Assembly: GCA_016709385.1 (NCBI GenBank)
Contig: JADJMW010000025.1
Span: forward strand, 148,063-212,062
Length of the DNA: 64,000 nt
Source: Candidatus Rubrivivax defluviihabitans
Lineage (GTDB): Bacteria; Pseudomonadota; Gammaproteobacteria; Burkholderiales; Burkholderiaceae_C
Direction: 5' to 3'
The notes beneath the pieces were generated by a model, which was not told where the DNA came from, ran no database searches, and was given only the letters and a program-made list of their open reading frames with translations. Shown here piece by piece: positions 1-8,905 of this stretch (the stretch's first letter is position 1; the number at the start of each line of letters is the position of its first letter). The translations under genes were made by a program, and so were the position numbers.

Positions 1-1
1 G

Positions 2-259
2 GCCAATACCTTCGGCTATTCGCAGCGCCGCCGGCTGGCCGAACATGCCTACCAGCGTACGCGCGCCGACCTGCGCTCGCGCCGCGGCCTGCTGCAGGCC
101 CGGCTGCGCGGCCACGGGCTGGCGTTGGACAACGCCGTACTCGACGATACCGAGCGCACGCTGCTCGGCCACCGCAGCGCCTTGCGCAGCCGCATGGCGC
201 GCACGCTGCGTCGGCTGGACGAAGTGCTGGACGACCTGGAGCAGGCGCTGCCGGCGTAG
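2..259 (+). CDS. C-terminal fragment of an unrecognised protein
   Basis: An open frame enters from the left edge and stops at the TAG at 257-259, giving the last 85 residues of a longer protein. The fragment is very rich in Arg, Leu and Ala, lacks hydrophobic membrane stretches, and its last 35 residues look like an amphipathic helix or coiled coil ending in LDDLEQALPA. I do not recognise a family. It converges with the M32 carboxypeptidase gene, leaving 17 bases between the two stops. The forward frame is preferred over the overlapping alternative because it runs from the edge and ends cleanly before the next gene. Confidence 0.55.
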   Translation, partial: ANTFGYSQRRRLAEHAYQRTRADLRSRRGLLQARLRGHGLALDNAVLDDTERTLLGHRSALRSRMARTLRRLDEVLDDLEQALPA

Positions 260-276
260 CCGAAGAGGCTGGATCG

Positions 277-1770
277 TCAGTCCAGGTAGCGCGCTTCCAG
301 GTGCGCCTTGAAGTGCGCCGGGTTCAGCACTTCGCCGCTGGCGCGCAAGGCCAGTTCATCGGTGGTCCAGCGGCTGCCCTGGCTCCAGATGTGGTCGCGC
401 AGCCAGTCGAAGACGGCCGTGAGCTCGCCGCGGCCGATGCGTTCATCGAGATCCGGCATGGCGCGGCGCATGGCGGCGAACCACTGCGCGGCGTACATCG
501 CGCCGAGTGAGTAGCAGGGGAAGTAGCCGAACAGCGATTCGGGCCAGTGCACGTCCTGCAGCGGCCCGTCGGTGAAGTTGCCGCGCGTGTCCACGCCCAG
601 CAATTCCATCATCTTGGCGTCCCACAAGGCGGGCACGTCCTCGGGCTCGATCTCGCCTTCGATCAGGGGGCGCTCGATCTCGTAGCGCAGGATGATGTGT
701 GCCGGGTAGGTCACCTCGTCGGCGTCGACGCGGATGAGGCCGCGCTTCACGCGCGTCATCAGCCGGTGCAGGTTCTGCGCCTCGAACGCCGGCTGGTCGC
801 CGAAGGCGGTGCGGATCATCGGCGCCAGGCGGTTGACGAAGCCGGGGTGGCTGCCGAGCTGCATCTCGAAGCTCAGGCTCTGACTTTCGTGCAGCGCCAT
901 CGATCGTGCCTCGGCCACCGGCTGGCCCAGCCAGTCGCGCGGCAGGTTCTGTTCGTAGCGGCCATGACCGGTCTCGTGGATGGTGCCCATCAGGCTGCCG
1001 AGGAAGTCGTCTTCGCGAAAACGCGTCGTCAGGCGCACGTCTTCGGGCACGCCGCCGCAGAACGGGTGCGTGCTCACGTCCAGCCGGCCGGCCTGGAAGT
1101 CGAAACCCAGCAGGCCGATGACCTGCTCGCACAGCGCGCGCTGCGCGGCCAGCGGGAACGGGCCCACCGGGTCGCGTGCGGGCTCGCGGGCCTGCCGCTC
1201 GACGACCTTCTGGATCAGCCCGGGCAGCCACTGCCGCACCTCGCCGAAGACGCGGTCGACCTGGGCGCCGGTCATGCCGGGCTCGTAGCGGTCCATCAGC
1301 GCGTCGTATTTCGTCAGCCCCGTCTGCGCCGACAGCAGCGCCGCTTCCTCGCGGGCCAGTTCGAGCACCGCGCGGAAATTGGCGACGAAGCCCTTCCAGT
1401 CGTTGGCCGGGCGCTGCGTGCGCCAGGCGTGCTCGCAACGCGAGGTGGCCATCTTCTGGCGCTGCACCAGCGCCTCGGGCAGCGCGTTGGCGGCGCGCCA
1501 CTGGCGCCGCATCTCGCGCAGGTTGGCGCGCTGCAGGTCCGACAGCGGTTCCTGCTCGGCACGGGCCAGCGCGTCGGCCAGCTTCGGCTCGGTGACCATG
1601 CGGTGCAGCAGCGCAGCCATCTCCGACATCGCCGCGGCGCGCGCCTCGTTGCCCTTGGGCGGCATGTTGGCGGCCTGGTCCCAGCCGGCCAGCGACTGCA
1701 GGTGGCCCAGCCGGTGCAGGCGTGTCCAGGTGGCGGCGAGTTCGTCGTAGGCGGCGGTCGTGGTCGTCAT
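277..1770 (-). CDS. Carboxypeptidase M32 (Taq-type metallocarboxypeptidase)
   Basis: Cytoplasmic zinc carboxypeptidase that removes C-terminal residues from peptides. The 497-residue length is normal for peptidase family M32. The zinc-binding HEXXH motif is present as HETGH at residues 265-269 inside GTIHETGHGRYEQN, the family hallmark, and the protein is otherwise all-helical in character without a signal peptide. The ATG at 1770 gives the expected N-terminus. The gene stands alone on the minus strand, 67 bases downstream of the yqaA-like gene, so it could share that transcript. Family assignment is firm; the physiological substrate is unknown. Confidence 0.96.
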   Translation of the reverse strand: MTTTTAAYDELAATWTRLHRLGHLQSLAGWDQAANMPPKGNEARAAAMSEMAALLHRMVTEPKLADALARAEQEPLSDLQRANLREMRRQWRAANALPEALVQRQKMATSRCEHAWRTQRPANDWKGFVANFRAVLELAREEAALLSAQTGLTKYDALMDRYEPGMTGAQVDRVFGEVRQWLPGLIQKVVERQAREPARDPVGPFPLAAQRALCEQVIGLLGFDFQAGRLDVSTHPFCGGVPEDVRLTTRFREDDFLGSLMGTIHETGHGRYEQNLPRDWLGQPVAEARSMALHESQSLSFEMQLGSHPGFVNRLAPMIRTAFGDQPAFEAQNLHRLMTRVKRGLIRVDADEVTYPAHIILRYEIERPLIEGEIEPEDVPALWDAKMMELLGVDTRGNFTDGPLQDVHWPESLFGYFPCYSLGAMYAAQWFAAMRRAMPDLDERIGRGELTAVFDWLRDHIWSQGSRWTTDELALRASGEVLNPAHFKAHLEARYLD

Positions 1771-1837
1771 GGTCTTCTCAGGCTGCGGCAGCTTGCCGCG
1801 CGAGCCGTGATTCTGCTTTGCCTGGCCCGGCAGCGCT

Positions 1838-2320
1838 TCAGGGCGTGTACTGCCCCGGAAACAGCCACAGCAGCGCCGTCGTCATGGTGACGTAGCGCGC
1901 GAACTTGCCGATCGCCATGTAGAAAACGCAGGGCCAGAACGGCAGCTGCAGCCAGCCGGCCACCGCGCACAGCGGGTCGCCCACGCCGGGCAGCCACGAC
2001 AGCAGGCAGGCCTTGGGGCCGAAGCCCTGCAGCCAATCCAGCGCCTTCGAGTGCAGCTTCCTGTGCTTGACGCGTTCGTACAGCACCTCGGCGCCATAGC
2101 CCATCCACCACGAGATGGCGCCGCCGAGGGTGTTGCCCACGGTGGCCACGCCGATGGCCGGCCAGAACATGTCGGGGTTGAGCTTGACGAGGCCGAACAC
2201 CGCCGGCTCGCTGCCCATCGGCAGCAGCGTGGCCGAGATCATGGACACCACGAACACCGTCGACAGCCCGAACTGCGGCAGTGCCAGCGCCGTGAGCAGG
2301 GAGTGCAGCCAGGCTTCCAT
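1838..2320 (-). CDS. YqaA family (VTT/DedA-like) inner-membrane protein
   Basis: Small integral membrane protein of 160 residues with about four hydrophobic segments. It shows the YqaA/SNARE-associated (VTT) pattern: GSEPAV near residue 37, GNTLGGAISWWMGYG in the middle and a PGVGDPLCAVAGWL turn. DedA-like proteins are linked to membrane homeostasis and lipid scrambling, but YqaA itself has no settled function. It is divergent from dusB with 111 bases between the starts; yqaA next to dusB is a common betaproteobacterial arrangement. Confidence 0.88.
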   Translation of the reverse strand: MEAWLHSLLTALALPQFGLSTVFVVSMISATLLPMGSEPAVFGLVKLNPDMFWPAIGVATVGNTLGGAISWWMGYGAEVLYERVKHRKLHSKALDWLQGFGPKACLLSWLPGVGDPLCAVAGWLQLPFWPCVFYMAIGKFARYVTMTTALLWLFPGQYTP

Positions 2321-2376
2321 GAATGGCGGACATTATCGGCAGCGCCGCCGGCCCCGGCCGGCGCGGGGCCGGCAGC

Positions 2377-2382
2377 TATACT
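2377..2382 (+). promoter_or_regulatory. Candidate -10 box for dusB-fis-purH
   Basis: TATACT lies 49 bases upstream of the dusB ATG in the divergent yqaA/dusB spacer. No good -35 is visible 17 bases upstream in the GC-rich block, so this is a sigma-70-like -10 only. Confidence 0.4.
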
Positions 2383-2431
2383 CGCGCCTCATTTTTCAGC
2401 AGCCCGCCGCCCCCACGCTTCTGACCCAGCC

Positions 2432-3460
2432 ATGCGCATCGGCCCGATCGAGCTGCCCAACCGCCTGTTCGTCGCCCCCATGGCAGGGGTCACCGACCGG
2501 CCGTTCCGCATGTTGTGCCGCAGCCTGGGTGCGGGCTACGCCGTCAGCGAGATGGTGACCAGCAAGCGCGAGCTGTGGCACACGCTGAAGACCTCGCGCC
2601 GCGCCGACCACAGCGGCGAGCCGGGTCCGGTGGCGGTGCAGATCGCCGGCGTCGACCCGGCCGAGATGGCCGACGCGGCGCGTCACAACATCGACCGCGG
2701 CGCCGCCCTCATCGACATCAACATGGGCTGCCCGGCCAAGAAGGTGTGCAGCAAGTGGGCCGGTTCGGCGCTGATGCAGGACGAGCCGCTGGCCCTGCGC
2801 ATCGTCGAGGCCGTGGTCGCGGCCTGCGCGCCGCAGGGCGTGCCGGTGACGCTGAAGATGCGCAGCGGCTGGAGCGCCGGGCAGCGCAATGCGCTGCGTC
2901 TGGCGCGCGCCGCCGAAAGCGCGGGCGTGGCCATGGTCACCGTGCACGGCCGCACGCGCGAGCAGGGCTACGGCGGCGAGGCCGAATACGACACGGTGGC
3001 CGCCGTGAAGGCCGCGCTGAAGGTGCCGGTGGTGGCCAACGGCGACATCGATTCGCCGGCCAAGGCCGCCGCGGTGCTGGAGCACACCGGCGCCGACGCG
3101 TTGATGATCGGCCGCGCCGCGATGGGCCGGCCGTGGATCTTCCGCGACATCGCGCACTATTTGGCCCACGGCCGACTGCCGCCGCCGCCGGCGGTGCGCG
3201 ACGTGCAGCGCTGGCTCACCGATCATCTGCACCAGCATTACGCGCTGTATGGCGAATTCACCGGCGTGCGCAGCGCGCGCAAGCATATCGGCTGGGCGGT
3301 GCGCAGCTTGCCCGGAGGCGAGGCCTTTCGCGGCGCCATGAATGCCATCGACGACTGCCGCGCCCAGGTGCAGGCGGTGAGCGACTTCTTCGACCGGCTG
3401 GCCGACCGCCACGCGACCCTGCCGGCGTCGAACGACGCACTCTCCCGGCTCGCGGCATGA
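2432..3460 (+). CDS. dusB: tRNA-dihydrouridine synthase B
   Basis: FMN/NADPH-dependent reduction of specific uridines to dihydrouridine in tRNA D-loops. The 342-residue product starts MRIGPIELPNRLFVAPMAGVTD, the typical DusB N-terminus, so the ATG at 2432 is chosen over the in-frame extension that continues upstream into the spacer. Phosphate/FMN-binding APMAGVTD is at residues 15-22 and the catalytic Cys is C100 in INMGCPAKKV. The gene is followed by fis after 10 bases, the classical dusB-fis operon in which the fis level depends on the upstream gene in enterobacteria. Confidence 0.96.
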   Translation: MRIGPIELPNRLFVAPMAGVTDRPFRMLCRSLGAGYAVSEMVTSKRELWHTLKTSRRADHSGEPGPVAVQIAGVDPAEMADAARHNIDRGAALIDINMGCPAKKVCSKWAGSALMQDEPLALRIVEAVVAACAPQGVPVTLKMRSGWSAGQRNALRLARAAESAGVAMVTVHGRTREQGYGGEAEYDTVAAVKAALKVPVVANGDIDSPAKAAAVLEHTGADALMIGRAAMGRPWIFRDIAHYLAHGRLPPPPAVRDVQRWLTDHLHQHYALYGEFTGVRSARKHIGWAVRSLPGGEAFRGAMNAIDDCRAQVQAVSDFFDRLADRHATLPASNDALSRLAA

Positions 3461-3470
3461 GGGGGTCCCC

Positions 3471-3707
3471 TTGAGCAAGAAGGCCATCGACGAAGTCCTG
3501 CGCGCCAGCGTGGAACAGTATTTCAAGGACTTGCGCGGTGCCGAACCCGGCGGGCTGCACGCGCTGTTCCTGGGCGCGGCCGAGAAGCCGCTGCTCGACG
3601 TGGTGCTGCGCCATGCCGAGGGCAACCAGAGCCGGGCCGCCGACTGGCTGGGCATCAACCGCAATACGCTGCGACGCAAGCTGCTCGACCACAAACTGAT
3701 CAAGTGA
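3471..3707 (+). CDS. fis: Fis family DNA-binding protein
   Basis: Nucleoid-associated protein of 78 residues whose C-terminal helix-turn-helix ([20 protein letters not shown]) matches Fis very closely. It is shorter at the N-terminus than the 98-residue E. coli Fis, as is usual in betaproteobacteria. The start is TTG at 3471, preceded by a GAGGGGG Shine-Dalgarno-like stretch beginning in the dusB stop codon, so translation is probably coupled to dusB. Likely role: DNA bending and global regulation of growth-phase genes. Confidence 0.93.
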   Translation: MSKKAIDEVLRASVEQYFKDLRGAEPGGLHALFLGAAEKPLLDVVLRHAEGNQSRAADWLGINRNTLRRKLLDHKLIK

Positions 3708-3711
3708 ACGT

Positions 3712-3729
3712 GGCCGGCGCGCGCCGGCC
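3712..3729. repeat. Perfect 18-bp palindrome between fis and purH
   Basis: GGCCGGCGC is followed immediately by its inverse complement GCGCCGGCC. It lies 4 bases after the fis stop and 16 before the purH ATG. It has no T-run, so it is not a standard terminator; it may be an mRNA 3'-end stabiliser for fis or a structure affecting purH translation. Confidence 0.5.
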
Positions 3730-3745
3730 CAGGACGGTTTCCACC

Positions 3746-5357
3746 ATGCCCCAAGCCACCGCACTCATCTCCGTTTCCGACAAGTCCGGCATCGTCGACT
3801 TCGCACGTGCGCTGGCCGCGCTGGGCGTGCGCCTGCTGTCCACCGGCGGCACTGCGCGGCTGCTGGCCGACGCCGGCCTGGAAGTTACCGAAGTGGCCGA
3901 GGTCACCGGTTCGCCCGAGATGCTCGACGGCCGCGTGAAGACGCTGCACCCGCGCATCCACGGCGGCCTGCTGGCGCGGCGCGACCGGCCCGAGCACATG
4001 GCGGCGCTGGCCGAGCATGGCATAGCCACCATCGACCTGCTGGTCGTCAACCTCTACCCGTTTGCCCAGGCCACGGCGCGGGCCGACTGCACGCTGGAAG
4101 ACGCGATCGAGAATATCGACATCGGTGGCCCCGCCATGCTGCGCGCCGCGGCCAAGAACTGGGCCGACGTGGCGGTGGTGATCGACCCCGCGGACTATCC
4201 GCGCGTGCTCGAGGAATGGCGCGCCGGCGGCGTGCAGCGCAAGACCCGCTTCATGCTGGCGCAGAAGGTGTTCGCCCATACGGCCGCCTACGACGGCATG
4301 ATCAGCAACTACCTGAGTGCGCTGCCCGCCGGCGCCGAGGACCATCTGGCCGGCGTGCCGCGGCGCGAAGCCTACCCGGCCGTGGTGACGCTGCAGTTCA
4401 CCAAGACGCAGGACATGCGCTACGGCGAAAACCCGCACCAGAGCGCGGCCTTCTACCGCGACGCCGCGCCCGCGCCGGGCCTGCTGGCCGGCTGGACGCA
4501 ATTGCAGGGCAAGGCGCTGTCGTACAACAATATCGCCGATGCCGATGCGGCATGGGAGTGCGTGAAGACCTTCAGCACGAAGCCGCGGCCGCGCCAGGCG
4601 CGGTCGGCGCCGCGGCTGCCTGCGTCATCGTCAAGCACGCCAACCCCTGCGGCGTGGCCCTGGGCGCCAGCCTGGCCGAGGCCTACGCGAAGGCCTTGCA
4701 GACCGACCCCACCTCGGCCTTCGGCGGCATCATCGCCTTCAACCGGCCGCTGGACGGCGCCGCCGCGGAGCTCGTGGCGAAGCAGTTCGTCGAGGTCGTC
4801 ATCGCGCCGGCCATCACGGCCGAGGCGCGTGCCGTGTTCGCGCCGAAGCAGAATGTCCGGCTGCTCGAGGTGCCGCTGGCCCCGGGCGCGAACGCCGTCG
4901 ACTTCAAGCGCGTGGGCGGCGGCGTGCTGATGCAGGCCCCGGACACCAAGAACGTGGGCGCGGGCGAGTTGCGCGTGGTCACGAAGCTGGCACCCAGCCT
5001 GGCGCAGATGGACGACCTGCTGTTCGCCTGGAAGGTGGCCAAGTTCGTGAAGAGCAATGCCATCGTCTTTGCGCCGGCGGCATGACGCTGGGCGTGGGCG
5101 CGGGCCAGATGAGCCGCGTCGACAGCGCGCGCATCGCCCGCATCAAGGCCAACAACGCCGGCCTCACGCTGGCCGGATCGGCGGTGGCCAGCGACGCCTT
5201 CTTCCCCTTCCGCGACGGCCTGGACGTGGTGGTGGACGCCGGCGCGGCCTGCGTCGTTCAGCCCGGCGGTTCGATGCGCGACGACGAGGTCATCAAGGCC
5301 GCCGACGAACGCGGCATCGCGATGGTCTTCACCGGCACACGGCATTTCCGGCACTGA
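3746..5357 (+). CDS. purH: Bifunctional AICAR formyltransferase/IMP cyclohydrolase, broken by two 1-base frameshifts as sequenced
   Basis: Catalyses the last two steps of IMP synthesis. The start [19 protein letters not shown] and the MGS-like IMP cyclohydrolase domain are in one frame up to about 4573; the AICARFT domain ([33 protein letters not shown]) continues in a second frame; [19 protein letters not shown] to the end FTGTRHFRH is in a third. Each junction is explained by one missing base: a C in TTC(C)AG near 4573 and a T in a TTTT run near 5068-5070. Restoring both gives about 537 residues, the normal length. Without them the frame from the start stops at 4930. Since purH is normally required for purine prototrophy and the rest is perfectly conserved, sequencing or assembly error is more likely than decay. 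Confidence 0.9.
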
Positions 5358-5415
5358 GTGGGCGCCTTTGCCGCGGCCACGGCAGGGCGGCGTCGAGGTC
5401 GGCCGACCCCTGGGC

Positions 5416-5421
5416 TAGCAT
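5416..5421 (+). promoter_or_regulatory. Candidate -10 box directly upstream of the acyltransferase gene
   Basis: TAGCAT ends 6 bases before the ATG at 5428. A start site about 7 bases downstream of the -10 would fall on the ATG itself, predicting a leaderless transcript. No Shine-Dalgarno sequence precedes the ATG, which fits. Confidence 0.4.
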
Positions 5422-5427
5422 CCCGGC

Positions 5428-6048
5428 ATGTCCCTCGCCGACGCCGCCGGCATGCTGCTCGCGTTCATCGCCCGCCTCATCACGGGTGCGCAAGGGCATT
5501 GGAAGGGCTGCCCGCCGATGGCCGAGCAGCGCATCTATTTCGCCAACCATCAGAGCCACCTGGACTGGGTGCTGATCTGGGCCGCGCTGCCGCACGACCT
5601 GCGCAGCCGCACGCGGCCGATCGCGGCGCGCGACTACTGGACCTCGTCGCGCTTCAAGCAGTGGCTGACCACCGAGGTCTTCCACGCCGTCTACGTGAGC
5701 CGGCAGCGTACCGACGACCAGGACCCGCTGGAGCCGCTGGTCGAGGCGCTCAAGAGCGGCGACTCGCTGGTCATCTTTCCCGAGGGCACGCGCAGCAGCA
5801 AGGGTGAGCCGCAGGCCTTCAAGAGCGGGCTGTACCACCTGGCGCAGCAGTTTCCCGAGGTGCGGCTGGTGCCGGCCTGGATCGACAACGTGCAGCGCGT
5901 CATGCCCAAGGGCGAGGTGGTGCCGGTGCCGGTGCTGTGCACGGTGACCTTCGGCGCGCCGATGGCGCTGGAGCCTGGCGAGGACAAGCGCAGCTTCCTC
6001 GAGCGCACGCGCGCCGCCGTGCTGGCGCTGCGGCCGCCCGCGACATGA
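5428..6048 (+). CDS. PlsC-like 1-acyl-glycerol-3-phosphate acyltransferase
   Basis: Membrane-associated acyltransferase that would acylate the sn-2 position of lysophosphatidate or a related lysolipid. The 206-residue protein has the HX4D catalytic motif as NHQSHLD (H41, D46) and the substrate-binding FPEGTR at 117-122, with a short hydrophobic N-terminus. It is followed 7 bases later by a CdsA-like gene, so the pair could make and then activate phosphatidate. Closest in layout to the YnbC/YnbB-type or LPLAT group rather than the main plsC, which is often longer. Exact acyl acceptor unknown. Confidence 0.9.
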   Translation: MSLADAAGMLLAFIARLITGAQGHWKGCPPMAEQRIYFANHQSHLDWVLIWAALPHDLRSRTRPIAARDYWTSSRFKQWLTTEVFHAVYVSRQRTDDQDPLEPLVEALKSGDSLVIFPEGTRSSKGEPQAFKSGLYHLAQQFPEVRLVPAWIDNVQRVMPKGEVVPVPVLCTVTFGAPMALEPGEDKRSFLERTRAAVLALRPPAT

Positions 6049-6055
6049 GGGCCGC

Positions 6056-7030
6056 ATGAGGGACCCGCGCACCTTCAGCGTCGACCAGCAGGTGGGGCTG
6101 CTGTTCGTGGGCCTGTTCGGCGTCCTGCTGCTCGCCACCGCGGTGGTCACGCTGCTGGCGCTGCGCCGCGGCACGCCCAGCGGCGACGCCCGCCAGTCGA
6201 GGCTGCTGCACGACCTGCGCGCACTGTGGGTCGGTGCGCTGGTGTTCTGGGTGGCCTGGGTATCGGGGCCGGTGGGCGCCACGCTGGCCTTCGGCGTGTT
6301 TTCCTTCCTGGCGCTGCGCGAATTCATCACGCTGGCGCATACGAGGCGCAGCGACCACCGCAGCCTGATCCTGGCCTTCTTCGTGGTGTTGCCGCTGCAG
6401 TTCGTGCTGGCCGGCAGCCGCAGTTTCGACCTCTTCACGGTCTTCATTCCGGTCTACGTCTTCCTGGCCATCCCGGTGCTCAGCGCGCTGGCCGGCGACC
6501 CGGAGCGTTTCCTCGAGCGCAACGCCAAGATCCAGTGGGGCATCATGGTCTGCGTGTTCGGGCTTTCGCATGCCCCGGCGCTGCTGCTGCTGGAATTTCC
6601 GGGCTACGAAGGGCGTGGCGCCTTTCTGGTGTTCTTTCTGGTGATGGTGGCCACCGTGGCGCAGCTGGCACAGGAAGGCATGAGCCGCTGGTTGCGCCGG
6701 CGGCCGGTGGCGCGGCACATCGACCGCTCGTTCTCGTATCGCGCCTGGCTGGCTGGTGCGCTGGCCGGCGCGCTGGTGGGCGCGCTGCTGTTCTGGATCA
6801 CGCCGTTCAAGGCGCCGCAGGCCCTGGCCATGGGCTTCATCGCCGCAGGTGCGGGCACGCTGGGCGAATTCGTCATGAAGGCACTGAAGAAGGACGCCGG
6901 CGTGCGCTTCTGGGGTAACCAGGCGTCCATCACCGGTGCCGTGGGCCTGCTCGACCGCGTGGCGCCGCTGTGCTTCGCGGCGCCGGTGTTCTTCCACTCG
7001 GTGCGCTGGTATTTCCAGCTCGGGGCCTGA
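6056..7030 (+). CDS. CDP-diacylglycerol synthase-like (phosphatidate cytidylyltransferase family) membrane protein
   Basis: Polytopic inner-membrane protein of 324 residues with about eight hydrophobic segments, family CTP_transf_1. Family members make CDP-diacylglycerol from CTP and phosphatidate. The C-terminal signature region is recognisable ([18 protein letters not shown], then [18 protein letters not shown]) but differs from the canonical CdsA motif: the usual KD is RF, the HGG is replaced by TGA, and the second Asp of the usual DR-x-D is absent (DRVAP). Activity is therefore less certain than the family name suggests. It sits between the acyltransferase gene and ruvC; its TGA overlaps the ruvC ATG by one base. 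Confidence 0.83.
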   Translation: MRDPRTFSVDQQVGLLFVGLFGVLLLATAVVTLLALRRGTPSGDARQSRLLHDLRALWVGALVFWVAWVSGPVGATLAFGVFSFLALREFITLAHTRRSDHRSLILAFFVVLPLQFVLAGSRSFDLFTVFIPVYVFLAIPVLSALAGDPERFLERNAKIQWGIMVCVFGLSHAPALLLLEFPGYEGRGAFLVFFLVMVATVAQLAQEGMSRWLRRRPVARHIDRSFSYRAWLAGALAGALVGALLFWITPFKAPQALAMGFIAAGAGTLGEFVMKALKKDAGVRFWGNQASITGAVGLLDRVAPLCFAAPVFFHSVRWYFQLGA

Positions 7031-7578
7031 TGCGCATCCTCGGCATCGACCCCGGTCTGCAGCGCACGGGCTTTGGCGTCATCGAGGCCGAGGGCGCGCG
7101 GTTGGCCTACGTGGCCAGCGGCACCATCAGCACCGTCGAGGCGCCGCGCGGCGACCTGCCGCTGCGGCTGAAGATCATCTTCGAGGGCGTGCGCGAAGTG
7201 GTGCAGCGCTACACGCCCGACTGCGCCACCGTGGAGATCGTCTTCGTCAACGTCAACCCGCAGAGCACGCTGCTGCTGGGGCAGGCCCGCGGTGCGGCGA
7301 TGGCGGCGCTGGTGGCCGCCGACCTGAACGTGGCGGAATACACCGCGCTGCAGATGAAGAAGGCCGTGGTCGGGCACGGCCTGGCCAACAAGATGCAGGT
7401 CCAGGAGATGGTGCGCCGGCTGCTCGCCTTGCCGGCCCTGCCGGGCCGCGACGCCGCCGACGCGCTGGGCCTGGCCATATCGCACGCGCACGCCGGGGCG
7501 TCGTTTGCCGCCATCGGCCGTTCGGCCACGCTGGTGCGGCGGCAGCATGCCCAGTTCCGCAAGGGTCGCAGCTACTGA
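7030..7578 (+). CDS. ruvC: Crossover junction endodeoxyribonuclease RuvC
   Basis: Homodimeric Holliday-junction resolvase. The 182-residue protein begins [17 protein letters not shown], with active-site acids D7, E69, D141 and D144 ([16 protein letters not shown]) and H152 nearby. The ATG at 7030 overlaps the preceding TGA. purH then ruvC is common in betaproteobacteria, but here a two-gene lipid cassette separates them, and ruvA and ruvB do not follow within the window. Confidence 0.95.
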   Translation: MRILGIDPGLQRTGFGVIEAEGARLAYVASGTISTVEAPRGDLPLRLKIIFEGVREVVQRYTPDCATVEIVFVNVNPQSTLLLGQARGAAMAALVAADLNVAEYTALQMKKAVVGHGLANKMQVQEMVRRLLALPALPGRDAADALGLAISHAHAGASFAAIGRSATLVRRQHAQFRKGRSY

Positions 7579-7734
7579 CGAATGGTCCGAAGGGTCCGGG
7601 CTGCCCACTTCGATATGCCGGTCGGCGCGCCAACCCGGTGCATCGTTTCACCGCGGCGGTGCGGGCGGCATGCGGCCGCCGCCGCTCATGAGGACGGCCG
7701 CACTGGCGCGGGCCGACCCTGGCGCGTGAATTGC

Positions 7735-7749
7735 TGGCACTTTCATCGC
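7735..7749 (+). promoter_or_regulatory. Sigma-54-like -24/-12 element upstream of the AAA+ ATPase
   Basis: TGGCAC, five bases, then TCGC: the -24 GG and -12 GC are spaced by exactly ten bases as required. The -12 tetramer is TCGC rather than TTGC. It lies 107 bases upstream of the ATPase ATG. A CCCGGA/TCCGGG inverted repeat (7774-7791) sits between it and the gene. This is the only regulatory-looking sequence I see in the 278-base spacer after ruvC. Confidence 0.3.
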
Positions 7750-7856
7750 GGCGGGCACTCATATGCGGTGTCTCCCGGACTTTGTTCCGGGGCTCGGATG
7801 TGGCAGTCTTCGGTCCAATGGTCTAGGCACCACCGCCCACGGCGAAGGAGCAATGG

Positions 7857-8852
7857 ATGAGCAGTGACATCAACCTGGTCGCCCTCTCGCGGCGCAACCT
7901 GCCGATCGCGCAGATGCGGCCGGTCTACCGCGTGGGGGATGTCGAGAAACGCCTGGACAAGCTGCCGCAGCGTGAACACGAGACGCTGCGCGCCACCTAC
8001 GAACGCATGCTGGAGCGCGGGCCCGAGCGATTCCAGGTCAAGCCCGGCGGCCTGCCGGCCATGGACCACCTGTACGAGGACCTGCCCAATTTCACCGAGG
8101 TGCTCGACGACGTGCGCCGCCAGCTTGCGCTGTGCCACGACAGCCGCGACGCGCTGGAGATCACGCCGATGCTGCTGCTGGGTCCGCCGGGCATCGGCAA
8201 GACGCACTTCGCGCGCGAGATTTCGCACCTGCTGGGCACCGGCATGGGTTTCATCAGCATGAGCAGCCTCACCGCCGGCTGGGTGCTGTCGGGCGCCAGC
8301 AGCCAGTGGAAGGGCGCGCGGCCGGGCAAGGTCTTCGAGACCCTGGTCGACGGCGCCTATGCCAACCCGGTGATGGTGGTCGACGAGATCGACAAGGCGC
8401 GCGCCGAACACGCCTACGACCCGCTGGGCGCGCTGTACAGCCTGCTCGAGCACGACACCGCCGGCGCCTTCACCGACGAATTCGCCGAGGTCGCCATCGA
8501 CGCCAGCCAGCTCATCTGGGTGGCCACCGCCAACGACGAGCGCGCCATTCCCGAGCCCATCCTCAACCGCATGAACGTGTTCGAGGTGCAGGCACCCGAC
8601 GCCGCGGCGGCGCGCAGCATCGCGCTGCGCCTGTACCGCAGCCTGCGCCGCGAGCACGACTGGGGCCAGCGCTTCGACGAGGCGCCGTCCGAGTCCGTGC
8701 TCGAACGCCTGGCCGCGATGGCGCCGCGCGAGATGCGCCGCGCCTGGATGACGGGCTTCGGCAATGCGCGGTTGGCCGGCCGCGCCAGCATCGAACTGGC
8801 CGACCTGCCCGACAACGGGCCGCGGCGCTCGCCCATCGGTTTCGTGCAGTGA
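7857..8852 (+). CDS. Stand-alone AAA+ ATPase resembling the Lon ATPase domain
   Basis: 331-residue cytosolic AAA+ protein. Walker A GPPGIGKT is at 109-116, Walker B VMVVDEIDK at 172-180, and sensor 1 WVATAND follows. The segment from LLLGPPGIGKTHFAREI to EPILNRMNVFEV is strongly Lon-like, but the N-terminal LAN domain and C-terminal Ser-Lys protease domain are both missing; the first 80 residues are an unrelated linker. Such proteins are annotated only as AAA family ATPases in Burkholderiales. Possibly an unfoldase or remodeler acting with a partner encoded elsewhere. Start at ATG 7857 with an AAGGAG Shine-Dalgarno sequence just upstream. Convergent or coupled neighbours are lacking. Confidence 0.85.
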   Translation: MSSDINLVALSRRNLPIAQMRPVYRVGDVEKRLDKLPQREHETLRATYERMLERGPERFQVKPGGLPAMDHLYEDLPNFTEVLDDVRRQLALCHDSRDALEITPMLLLGPPGIGKTHFAREISHLLGTGMGFISMSSLTAGWVLSGASSQWKGARPGKVFETLVDGAYANPVMVVDEIDKARAEHAYDPLGALYSLLEHDTAGAFTDEFAEVAIDASQLIWVATANDERAIPEPILNRMNVFEVQAPDAAAARSIALRLYRSLRREHDWGQRFDEAPSESVLERLAAMAPREMRRAWMTGFGNARLAGRASIELADLPDNGPRRSPIGFVQ

Positions 8853-8905
8853 GCGGCACCCACCTGGAATAGCGCGGCCATTCCCGATCGCCGGCGGCGG
8901 GGAAA

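Noticed and set aside
547..1890. A 447-codon plus-strand frame opposite the M32 carboxypeptidase
   Set aside because: Opposite strand carries an intact peptidase with HETGH; the plus frame shows no family pattern.
2396..4501. A 701-codon minus-strand open frame over dusB-fis-purH
   Set aside because: Antisense to three conserved genes and of His/Gly/Arg-rich low-information composition; typical of high-GC shadow frames.
5358..5427. Programmed frameshift signals in purH
   Set aside because: No slippery heptamer or obvious downstream pseudoknot at either frame change (4573, 5070); missing bases explain both more simply.
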